From positions 1 through 29,113 of the forward strand of contig VSPG01000008.1 in assembly GCA_009775265.1 (NCBI GenBank): a DNA stretch of 29,113 nt. The letters are read 5' to 3'. Source of the DNA: Muribaculaceae bacterium (GTDB lineage Bacteria > Bacteroidota > Bacteroidia > Bacteroidales > Muribaculaceae). Shown piece after piece: positions 7,394-13,434 of the stretch. The notes beneath the pieces are model-generated. The model saw only the letters and a program-made list of their open reading frames with translations. It was not told the DNA's origin and ran no database searches. Every line of letters begins with the position of its first letter. Within the stretch, counting starts at the first letter, position 1. Made by a program: the position numbers and the translations under genes.

Positions 7394-7848
7394 TGCGCGT
7401 ACACATCAACATAGGTTCAAATCAAGGCGACCGCCTTGCCCTTGTCGGGCAGGCGGTCGCCTTGATTGCTGAAGCGTGGCCGGAAGCGGCCATGTGTGAG
7501 TCGGCGCCTGTCGAGTCGGCTCCGTGGGGCTATGAATCCGACGCAGCGTTTATAAACCTCGGTATTATGCTCGAACTGCCCGGCCGGCCGGATCCGCACG
7601 AAATCCTGCACGCGCTCCAGGCCATCGAACGGAGGATAGCACCCGGGGCGAGCCACCGCAACCCCGACGGCAGCTACCGCGACCGCCCCATCGACATAGA
7701 CCTCATCGATGCCGGAGGCTTGCGGGTGTGCGATGCCGAACTTACGCTGCCTCACCCGCGTGCCCATCTGCGCCCTTTCGTCATCGGACCGCTGCGCGAA
7801 CTCGACCCGGCCACGGCCGACGCAATAATTCGCCTCGCCGCGCGTTAG
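7393..7848 (+). CDS. folK: 6-hydroxymethyl-7,8-dihydropterin pyrophosphokinase (HPPK)
   Basis: HPPK transfers pyrophosphate from ATP to 6-hydroxymethyl-dihydropterin in folate synthesis. The 151-residue frame begins with the family N-terminus MRVHINIGSNQGDR (canonical LGSNLGD) and has the ATP/metal signature YRDRPIDIDLI near residues 95-105, including the paired aspartates. SAPVESAPWGY matches the pterin-binding loop region, and LTLPHPRAHLRPFV is the usual C-terminal motif. The length is normal for a monofunctional enzyme. The ATG overlaps the infB stop. Codons 10-25 lie inside a strong perfect inverted repeat (7420-7467) that could fold in the mRNA close to the ribosome entry site, so expression might be restrained relative to infB. 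Confidence 0.92.
   Translation: MRVHINIGSNQGDRLALVGQAVALIAEAWPEAAMCESAPVESAPWGYESDAAFINLGIMLELPGRPDPHEILHALQAIERRIAPGASHRNPDGSYRDRPIDIDLIDAGGLRVCDAELTLPHPRAHLRPFVIGPLRELDPATADAIIRLAAR
7420..7467 (+). repeat. 16-bp perfect inverted repeat inside folK
   Basis: AATCAAGGCGACCGCC at 7420-7435 is the exact reverse complement of GGCGGTCGCCTTGATT at 7452-7467. The 16-nt interval can pair further (TTGCCC with GGGCA, one base bulged), leaving a loop of about 5 nt. The whole structure is coding, beginning 28 nt into folK. It has no following T-tract, so it does not look like a terminator. Confidence 0.9.
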
Positions 7849-7855
7849 TATTCTG

Positions 7856-9277
7856 ATGAAAAAGCTATTGTACACTCTCCTTATACTGCTGGCCGCCACT
7901 GCGGCAGGCTGCATCGAAGACGGTTTCAGCACATCGCCGTCCGACGCTCCGCACATGAGTGTGGACACACTGCACATGGGCACCGTGTTCACGGAAGAAG
8001 GCACGCCCACCTACCGCTTCACCGTCCACAACCGGGCGTCCAAATCCATATCCATAAGCTCCGTCACTCTCGGAGGCGACAATCCGGAGTGTTTCCGCCT
8101 CAACGTGGACGGGTTCAGCGGACGTGAGTTCTACGATGTAGAGATACGCGCCAAGGATTCCATATATGTGTTCGTTGCCGCCACCCTGCCTGCCAACGGC
8201 AAGAATGTCCCTGTCGACATACGCGCCACGGTGGATTTTCTCGCCAACGGCGTGGAGAAAAGCGTAGTGCTCGACGCGCAGGGACGCGACGCTGTGCGCC
8301 TTCATGCGGTGACGCTCGATTCCGATACTGATTTTCCGGCAGGACGCCCCTACATAGTGTACGATTCGCTCGTAGTGGCGCCGGGAGCGACCCTGCGCGT
8401 GGCGCCCGGTGCAGAGCTGTACTTCCACGACGGCGCCCATATGGCCGTGCGCGGCAGTCTTTATGCCGCAGGCACGCCCGACACTCCCGTGCATATGGCC
8501 GGCGACCGTACGGGCAACGTCGTGGCCGACATATCTTTCGACATCATGTCGCGTCAGTGGACGGGGGTGTTTTTCACCTCCACCAGCCGCGACAACGTGA
8601 TGGTGCAGGTGGACATGCGCAACACGTGGCAGGGGCTCCGTATCGAGGGCACTCCGGGCGACGCGGAGCGGCCGTCGCTTTCGCTGCTCAACTGCCGCCT
8701 GCACAACTCGGCCGGTCTGGTGATGGAGGCCGTGCACGCCGATGTGGCCGCATTCGGATGCGAGTTCGCGGAAGGGGGCGAGGGGCTGGTGCGCCTGCAG
8801 GGCGGCAGCCACGTGCTCAACCACTGCACTCTCGCCAACTATTATCTGTTCGCCGCCATCAGCGGCCCCGCATTGCAGCTGGCACACACATCGCCGGCCG
8901 ACGACGACAGCTCGGGCGCGCCCTACACCAGGGCCGACATATCCAACAGCATCATCTACGGCCTGGGCACCGATCTGAGCCACGGCGACCTTTCCGGCAC
9001 GGACATAACGCTTGACTACTGCCTGCTGAAAAGCGCCGGCAGCGACGACGACAACTTCTCCTACTGCCTCTGGGACACCGACCCGCTGTACCGGAACGAC
9101 AGGGAGAAATATATCTTCGACTACCGCCTCGGCGAAAACTCTCCCGCGATAGGCGCTGGTTATGTGCATGCCGTCGACCCGCGTGCGGCGGTCGACGCCT
9201 ATGGCAACGAGCGCGGCTCCGAGCCGGACCTCGGAGCATATGTGTACGTTCCGCAGCAGGCCGGAACAGCCGACTGA
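7856..9277 (+). CDS. Putative surface lipoprotein with beta-helix-like repeat region
   Basis: A 473-residue exported protein. Residues 1-19 form a lipoprotein signal (MKKLLYTLLILLAATAAGC, lipobox AAGC). Residues of about 35-145 form an Ig-like beta domain (LHMGTVFTEEGTPTYRFTVHN), followed by a region reminiscent of parallel beta-helix proteins: short repeated strands such as APGATLRVAPGAELYFHDGA, SLYAAGTPDTPVHMAGD and LLNCRLHNSAGLVME. The C-terminus has the NSPAIGAG...DAYGNERG...PDLGAY pattern typical of choice-of-anchor-Q/right-handed beta-helix proteins of Bacteroidetes. No catalytic motif is visible, so a binding or structural role on the cell surface is as likely as polysaccharide lyase activity. 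It starts 8 nt after folK and ends tail-to-tail with the acetyltransferase gene, 11 nt apart. Confidence 0.8.
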   Translation: MKKLLYTLLILLAATAAGCIEDGFSTSPSDAPHMSVDTLHMGTVFTEEGTPTYRFTVHNRASKSISISSVTLGGDNPECFRLNVDGFSGREFYDVEIRAKDSIYVFVAATLPANGKNVPVDIRATVDFLANGVEKSVVLDAQGRDAVRLHAVTLDSDTDFPAGRPYIVYDSLVVAPGATLRVAPGAELYFHDGAHMAVRGSLYAAGTPDTPVHMAGDRTGNVVADISFDIMSRQWTGVFFTSTSRDNVMVQVDMRNTWQGLRIEGTPGDAERPSLSLLNCRLHNSAGLVMEAVHADVAAFGCEFAEGGEGLVRLQGGSHVLNHCTLANYYLFAAISGPALQLAHTSPADDDSSGAPYTRADISNSIIYGLGTDLSHGDLSGTDITLDYCLLKSAGSDDDNFSYCLWDTDPLYRNDREKYIFDYRLGENSPAIGAGYVHAVDPRAAVDAYGNERGSEPDLGAYVYVPQQAGTAD

Positions 9278-9288
9278 CGGAGGAGGGG

Positions 9289-9723
9289 CTACGGTTTTGT
9301 AAGGTGGATTATGGGATACGACTTGCCTTCGGAGTCGACGGCATCCCTGCCCGCTGCCGTGAATCCGTGTCTCTTGTAAAAAGCCAGCGCGCCGGTGTTC
9401 TGTTCGTTGACGTCCACTTTACGTATGCCTTTTTCCTCTGTTGCGAAGCCAAGCAGCATGGTGCCGTAGCCCATGCGCATAACGTCGGGACGGACGAACA
9501 GCATCTCCACCATGTCCTCGCTGAGGCCGATGAAAGCGCACCACGCCCCGCGGCTGTCACGCGCGGCGTACAGCTCGACGCATGGCATGTAGCTGCTCGG
9601 GATTCTGTCATGATAAAATTCAATATCTTCTTCGGACAGAAATCCGTGCGTGGCTCTGACCGATTCCAGCCACACTGCTGTCAGTGCCTCATAGTCGAAG
9701 CACCTCTCTATTTTTCCGTACAT
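9289..9723 (-). CDS. GNAT family N-acetyltransferase, YjaB-like
   Basis: A 144-residue single-domain GNAT enzyme predicted to transfer an acetyl group from acetyl-CoA. The N-terminus has LTAVWLESVRATHGFLSEED, the middle has VEMLFVRPDVMRMGYGTMLL (motif A, with a degenerate RxxGxG/A CoA pyrophosphate loop), and the C-terminus has DVNEQNTGALAFYKRHGF followed by GRDAVDSEGKSYPIIHL. This combination closely resembles E. coli YjaB as I remember it; the substrate is unknown. It lies 40 nt downstream of the antitoxin stop with no obvious own -7 box, so it may be cotranscribed with the toxin-antitoxin pair. Its base composition appears intermediate between that pair and the surrounding genes. Confidence 0.88.
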   Translation of the reverse strand: MYGKIERCFDYEALTAVWLESVRATHGFLSEEDIEFYHDRIPSSYMPCVELYAARDSRGAWCAFIGLSEDMVEMLFVRPDVMRMGYGTMLLGFATEEKGIRKVDVNEQNTGALAFYKRHGFTAAGRDAVDSEGKSYPIIHLTKP

Positions 9724-9763
9724 AATATGGCTTTTCAGAGGTTTTGTCCGAAGACAGGATAAT

Positions 9764-10027
9764 TCATACGGATATTATTGATTTCCCGAAGAATGATGAC
9801 AGCATTGCAAGTGTGGAGACAGTAAAATTATGCTGTCCGCTCAGCCATCGGGTTATCTCGCTCGGACGTTTGCCTATCTGGTCGGCGAATTGTTTCTTTG
9901 AAAGACCGCGCTCCTGCATAAGGGCATCTATTTTATTGGATATGGCAAAAGACAGGTTGATTTCCTCCCTTATCTCTTGTGGTACTTGCCCCACCATTTT
10001 CTGGTATTTACCTTTTATATCCTTCAT
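9764..10027 (-). CDS. XRE-family helix-turn-helix antitoxin
   Basis: An 87-residue protein whose residues of about 30-80 form a Cro/C1-type HTH domain (LMQERGLSKKQFADQIGKRP then SEITRWLSGQHNFTVSTLAM). It overlaps the upstream toxin gene by 4 nt (ATGA), giving toxin-first order as in HigBA-type modules. The expected role is to neutralise the toxin and to repress the shared promoter by binding the palindrome at 10528-10565. The short N-terminal extension (residues 1-28) may contact the toxin. G+C is visibly lower than in flanking genes, consistent with horizontal acquisition. Confidence 0.88.
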   Translation of the reverse strand: MKDIKGKYQKMVGQVPQEIREEINLSFAISNKIDALMQERGLSKKQFADQIGKRPSEITRWLSGQHNFTVSTLAMLSSFFGKSIISV

Positions 10028-10494
10028 AATTCAAAAATTTTGTCGGTTTCGATTGTCTTGGAAGTTACAGTGACTGTTCCGTCGCGTTGTCCCTCTTTCA
10101 GCAGTTCTTCAAATTTTTGGAGTGTCAAGACGTATCCGCGCAAAGAGTCATCTTCCTCGTATGTACGCGAATTCTTAATTCCTCCATTGCCGAGAATGAG
10201 AATCCGGTCTGAAAGTCGCAGACAATACAGACGAAGTTTTGAACGCAATACAGGTAATGCCACCACTGAATCACGCATCTTTCCCTCGGGACGGAAAAAA
10301 CGTTCTAATGCTCCTTCGTCGGCAATTTTGTCCACAAGTTGCACGATTCTCAACAAATCTTGATTCAATTGAGCGTCTTCTATGAATTTTGAGTAGAAAC
10401 GTTCGTATTCAGTCTCGGATTCTTCCGAGAATTGAATAGTGTAAATGGTACACTTGTCTGTCTCATTGACAAAAACCAGTTCAACTTCGCTCAT
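10024..10494 (-). CDS. RelE/ParE-superfamily toxin, HigB-like
   Basis: A 156-residue protein directly upstream of, and overlapping, an XRE antitoxin gene. The central segment VVALPVLRSKLRLYCLRLSD followed by RILILGNGGIKNSRTY matches the core beta-sheet of RelE-like and phage Gp49-like toxins (basic RxxLRLY strand, then an ILxLGxGxxK strand). Such toxins usually cleave mRNA on the ribosome. It is longer than RelE (about 95 residues): the N-terminal 60 residues, acidic and helical, are an extension. The ATG at 10494 lies about 26 nt after the -7 box TAAATTTG (minus strand, 10528-10521). Family assignment rests on gene context plus the short core motif, so the mechanism is inference. Confidence 0.8.
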   Translation of the reverse strand: MSEVELVFVNETDKCTIYTIQFSEESETEYERFYSKFIEDAQLNQDLLRIVQLVDKIADEGALERFFRPEGKMRDSVVALPVLRSKLRLYCLRLSDRILILGNGGIKNSRTYEEDDSLRGYVLTLQKFEELLKEGQRDGTVTVTSKTIETDKIFEL

Positions 10495-10520
10495 ATCAGC
10501 AGGCGTTTTTGATTACAACG

Positions 10521-10528
10521 CAAATTTA
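10521..10528 (-). promoter_or_regulatory. -7 box of the toxin-antitoxin promoter
   Basis: The minus strand reads TAAATTTG here, a perfect TAnnTTTG element 26 nt upstream of the toxin ATG. Its first base is also the last base of the long palindrome, so a repressor bound there would cover the -33 region and the spacer. Confidence 0.75.
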
Positions 10529-10565
10529 CTGCATTTATTTCACATATATGTGAAATAAATGCAGT
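10528..10565. promoter_or_regulatory. 38-bp perfect palindrome, likely autoregulatory operator
   Basis: The left half ACTGCATTTATTTCACATA at 10528-10546 is followed by its exact reverse complement at 10547-10565, so all 19 pairs match without a spacer; the flanking bases (10527 and 10566) do not pair. The palindrome lies directly upstream of the -7 box of the toxin-antitoxin operon, where XRE antitoxins typically bind. On the plus strand it is followed by five Ts, but no plus-strand gene ends here; on the minus strand no T-tract follows, so an operator is the better reading. Confidence 0.8.
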
Positions 10566-10638
10566 TTTTCTCAAAATCGTTGGGTCTTGAGGGTAATGCT
10601 TATGTGTGGTGGTTTCTTATGACAGAATTTTATGGCTT

Positions 10639-11673
10639 TTACATGCCGCCGAACAGGCCGAGGTCGGCGCTATGGTCGAGGCCGAGGTGGGAGTAGGCGA
10701 GGTCGGTGACCTCGCGTCCGCGCGGTGTGCGCTTGATGAAGCCTTCTTTTATCAGGTAAGGCTCGTACACTTCCTCTATCGTACCGGGGTCTTCGCCGAG
10801 CGCCGTGGCTATGGTGCTCAGCCCCACTGGGCCTCCTTTGAATTTTGTGATGACGGTGCGCAGCAGCTTGTTGTCTATCTCGTCGAGTCCGTAGCGGTCG
10901 ATGTTGAGAGCTTCGAGGGCGTAGCGTGCTATGGCTGTGTCTATGTCGCCGCTGCCTTTGACCTGGGCGAAATCGCGCACGCGGCGCAGCAGGGCGTTGG
11001 CTATTCGCGGTGTGCCCCGGCTGCGCAGCGCCACTTCCAGCGCCGCTTCCGGCGATATGCGTACTCCGAGCAGGCCGGCCGAGCGCTCCACGATGCCGCG
11101 CAGCACTTCGTGGTCGTAATACTCGAGGTGGCAGTTTATGCCGAAGCGCGCGCGCAGCGGCGATGTGAGCAGGCCGCTGCGTGTGGTTGCTCCCACGAGC
11201 GTGAAGGGTTCGAGGCTCAGCTGCACGGAACGCGCCCCGGGGCCCTTGTCTATCATGATGTCTATGCGGTAGTCCTCCATGGCCGAGTACAGATACTCTT
11301 CCACGACGGGGCTGAGGCGGTGTATCTCGTCGATGAACAGCACGTCGTTGGGCTCGAGCGATGTGAGTATGCCTGCAAGGTCGCCCGGCTTGTCGAGCAC
11401 GGGTCCGGATGTGATTTTGAGTCCGACGCCGAGTTCGTTGGCCACGATGCCGGCGAGGGTGGTCTTGCCGAGTCCGGGAGGGCCGAACAGCAGGATATGG
11501 TCGAGCGCTTCGCGGCGCATGCGTGCCGCGGCCACGAAGACGCGCAGGTTCTCCACTATCTTTTCCTGTCCGCGGAAGGCCTCGAAATGTCCCGGGCGCA
11601 GGGCGCGTTCTATATCGCGCTCGCTTCCGGCCGGCGCTCCGCTGTCGCGTATGTCGAATGATTCTTCTTGCAT
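10639..11673 (-). CDS. ruvB: Holliday junction branch migration helicase RuvB
   Basis: RuvB is the AAA+ hexameric motor that drives branch migration with RuvA. The 344-residue length is standard. Walker A is GPPGLGKT at residues 64-71, Walker B is DVLFIDEIHRL near residue 115, sensor 1 is in TLVGATTRSG, and the C-terminal winged helix ends in IKRTPRGREVTDLAYSHL. Neither ruvA nor ruvC is in the window, as usual for scattered ruv genes in Bacteroidetes. It follows the glycosyltransferase stop by 4 nt, so it is the last gene of the minus-strand run that starts upstream at pyrG or yidC. Confidence 0.97.
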   Translation of the reverse strand: MQEESFDIRDSGAPAGSERDIERALRPGHFEAFRGQEKIVENLRVFVAAARMRREALDHILLFGPPGLGKTTLAGIVANELGVGLKITSGPVLDKPGDLAGILTSLEPNDVLFIDEIHRLSPVVEEYLYSAMEDYRIDIMIDKGPGARSVQLSLEPFTLVGATTRSGLLTSPLRARFGINCHLEYYDHEVLRGIVERSAGLLGVRISPEAALEVALRSRGTPRIANALLRRVRDFAQVKGSGDIDTAIARYALEALNIDRYGLDEIDNKLLRTVITKFKGGPVGLSTIATALGEDPGTIEEVYEPYLIKEGFIKRTPRGREVTDLAYSHLGLDHSADLGLFGGM

Positions 11674-11677
11674 GGTG

Positions 11678-12739
11678 TCACTTCAGTTTTTGCAGCACCC
11701 GGGCCGTTATGCTTTCGGGGCGTATGGCGCGCAGGCACATATAGTCGCCGCGCGCGCACGGCTTGTCGCCGAACACGCTGCAGGGTCGGCACGGCACGGG
11801 CAGCTGCACCATATCGGCCTCGGTCTGCCGCCAGCCGGTGAAGCCGCAGTAGGGATGTGTGGCTCCCCACACGCTCACGGCGGGCGCTCCGGCTATTGCG
11901 GCCAGGTGCATGTTGCCGGAATCCATGGAGAGCATGCAGTCGAGATGGTTGAACAGCGCGAGTTCGGCCGCGAAGCCATAGCGCTTGCCTGCGAGGCAGT
12001 GCACGTTGTGGCCGATGCTGTCGGCCCACGCGGCCAGTGTCTCTGCCTCGTGGCCTCCTCCGCCCAGCAGGAAGATGCGCACGTCGGGTTCGGCGGCGAG
12101 CGCCGCCACCACCTGCTCCATCTGCCTCTCGGGATAGATTTTTCCTTTATGGGCCGCAAAAGGTGCGATGCCTATCCACCGTTCGCCGGCGGGTTTCGGG
12201 CCGGTGATGGCGGCGAAACTCTCGGCGGGGGCACAGGAGCGGCCGCCGAACAGTCCGTCGAAACACTCCTGCAGCGGCATTCCCGCGCGCTCGAAAGCAA
12301 GGGCATAGCGGTCGCGTATGCCTGTGAGGGGCAGCATCAGTTTGTTGTTGGGGCGTGTGAGCGCGCGGCGTTTGCCGCGCGCCTTGTCGAGGCGTGCCGT
12401 GCGCACGCCGTGCAGCCGCAGGAAGAATCCGAGCAGACGGGTGCGCAGCACCGAGTGCAGGTCGACGAACACATCAGGGCTGAACTGCCGGCGCATCTCT
12501 GCCGCGAGACGGCGCATGCCTGCCACGCCTCGGTAGGCGTCGGCATGCACGTCTATGCCCGCCACCGTAAGGTTGGGCGGGGCGCAGGAGAAGATGGGCA
12601 CCATCGACTCGCGCGTGAGCATCACGAACCGGGTCTGCGGATAGCAGCGGCACGCGCTGTACACCACAGGCACGGTCATGGCCACGTCGCCTATGGCGGA
12701 GAAGCGCGCCAGAAGTACGGAGGAGGGGATGGACGGCAT
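11678..12739 (-). CDS. Glycosyltransferase family 9 (heptosyltransferase-like)
   Basis: A cytoplasmic GT-B enzyme of the ADP-heptose:LPS heptosyltransferase family, probably adding a sugar to an LPS core or another surface glycan. Hallmarks are the N-terminal SSVLLARFSAIGDVAMTVPV (family LxRxSAxGDxxxT), DVFVDLHSVLRTRLLGF, the nucleotide-sugar segment WIGIAPFAAHKGKIYPE, and SMDSGNMHLAAIAGAPAVSV (family D/SxMHLAAAxxxPxVxxFG). The ATG at 12739 gives 353 residues with a normal N-terminus. A second ATG at 12784, 1 nt after the DUF4254 stop, would add 15 residues (MAVTAGTFIFKKSLN) and cannot be excluded. The donor sugar is not determinable from sequence. Coupling to DUF4254 upstream suggests a joint role. 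Confidence 0.9.
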   Translation of the reverse strand: MPSIPSSVLLARFSAIGDVAMTVPVVYSACRCYPQTRFVMLTRESMVPIFSCAPPNLTVAGIDVHADAYRGVAGMRRLAAEMRRQFSPDVFVDLHSVLRTRLLGFFLRLHGVRTARLDKARGKRRALTRPNNKLMLPLTGIRDRYALAFERAGMPLQECFDGLFGGRSCAPAESFAAITGPKPAGERWIGIAPFAAHKGKIYPERQMEQVVAALAAEPDVRIFLLGGGGHEAETLAAWADSIGHNVHCLAGKRYGFAAELALFNHLDCMLSMDSGNMHLAAIAGAPAVSVWGATHPYCGFTGWRQTEADMVQLPVPCRPCSVFGDKPCARGDYMCLRAIRPESITARVLQKLK

Positions 12740-12785
12740 GTTCAGAGATTTTTTAAAAATAAATGTTCCCGCCGTGACGGCCATT

Positions 12786-13397
12786 TTATTTTTTCGCTGC
12801 GTACAGCACAGGGTTCGTGTCCGTGTCGTTGTACATTTTCATCTGCCGGTACACTTTCATGTATTTGCGTCCGGCGGCGATGTCGTCGAGCAGGGTGTCG
12901 ATGGCCGATGTGAGGTCGGCGCGCTGCTCGTCGAGCACGGCCAGTTTGGCCGCACAGCGCGCGCGGTGTGCGTCGGAAGCATCGGCGCGCAGCGTTTCCG
13001 CTTTCATATGGAAAATCTTAAGGGCGAGGATGCTCAGGCGGTCGAGCGCCCATGCCGGGCTTTCCGTGTTTATCGTGGCTTCGGGCAGGGCGTTCACCCC
13101 GGCGTAAAGGTCGCGGAAATAGCTGTCGAGTTCTTCCACCATGTCGGTGCGGTGCTGGTTGGATGCGTCGATGCGTCGCTTCAGAGCCAGCGCTTCCACG
13201 GGGTCGATGGCCGGGTCGCGGATTATGTCCTCAAGATGCCATTGCACGGCGTCGATGTGGTTTTTGGCAAAGAGCGTGTGCTCGATGCTGCCGGGAGCAT
13301 ATGGGTTCTGCTCGGGTGCGTCGACGTGGTCGGCCACGTGGTAGCGGTCGGTGGCGGCGGCGAATATGCCGTAGGCCTTTTGTGCGAATTTCTCCAT
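12786..13397 (-). CDS. DUF4254 family protein
   Basis: A 203-residue, mostly helical soluble protein without signal peptide or membrane segment. It matches my memory of DUF4254: NPYAPGSIEHTLFAKNHIDA, VQWHLEDIIRDP, and NTESPAWALDRLSILALKIF followed by HMKAET. The alternating histidine/acidic pattern (EH, WHLED, HMKAE) is noteworthy and might form a metal or active site, but no function is established to my knowledge. It is followed after 1 nt (or 46 nt, depending on start choice) by a family 9 glycosyltransferase, so a role in surface glycan assembly is the natural guess. yidC ends 38 nt upstream. Confidence 0.82.
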   Translation of the reverse strand: MEKFAQKAYGIFAAATDRYHVADHVDAPEQNPYAPGSIEHTLFAKNHIDAVQWHLEDIIRDPAIDPVEALALKRRIDASNQHRTDMVEELDSYFRDLYAGVNALPEATINTESPAWALDRLSILALKIFHMKAETLRADASDAHRARCAAKLAVLDEQRADLTSAIDTLLDDIAAGRKYMKVYRQMKMYNDTDTNPVLYAAKK

Positions 13398-13434
13398 GGT
13401 GATGTGTTTTTAGAACTTATGGTCAGACAAGCTG

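Noticed and set aside
5572..7848. 758-residue plus-strand frame overlapping infB and running into folK
   Set aside because: Its first 607 residues are an Arg/His-rich out-of-frame reading of infB; only the last 151 codons, starting at 7393, are a real gene (folK).
7865..9169. 434-residue minus-strand frame opposite the beta-helix lipoprotein
   Set aside because: The plus strand has a lipoprotein signal and family pattern; the minus frame is a His/Val/Gly-rich shadow.
10528..10570. Palindrome plus T-run read as a plus-strand terminator
   Set aside because: No plus-strand gene ends near here, and the symmetry abuts a minus-strand -7 box; an operator explains it better.
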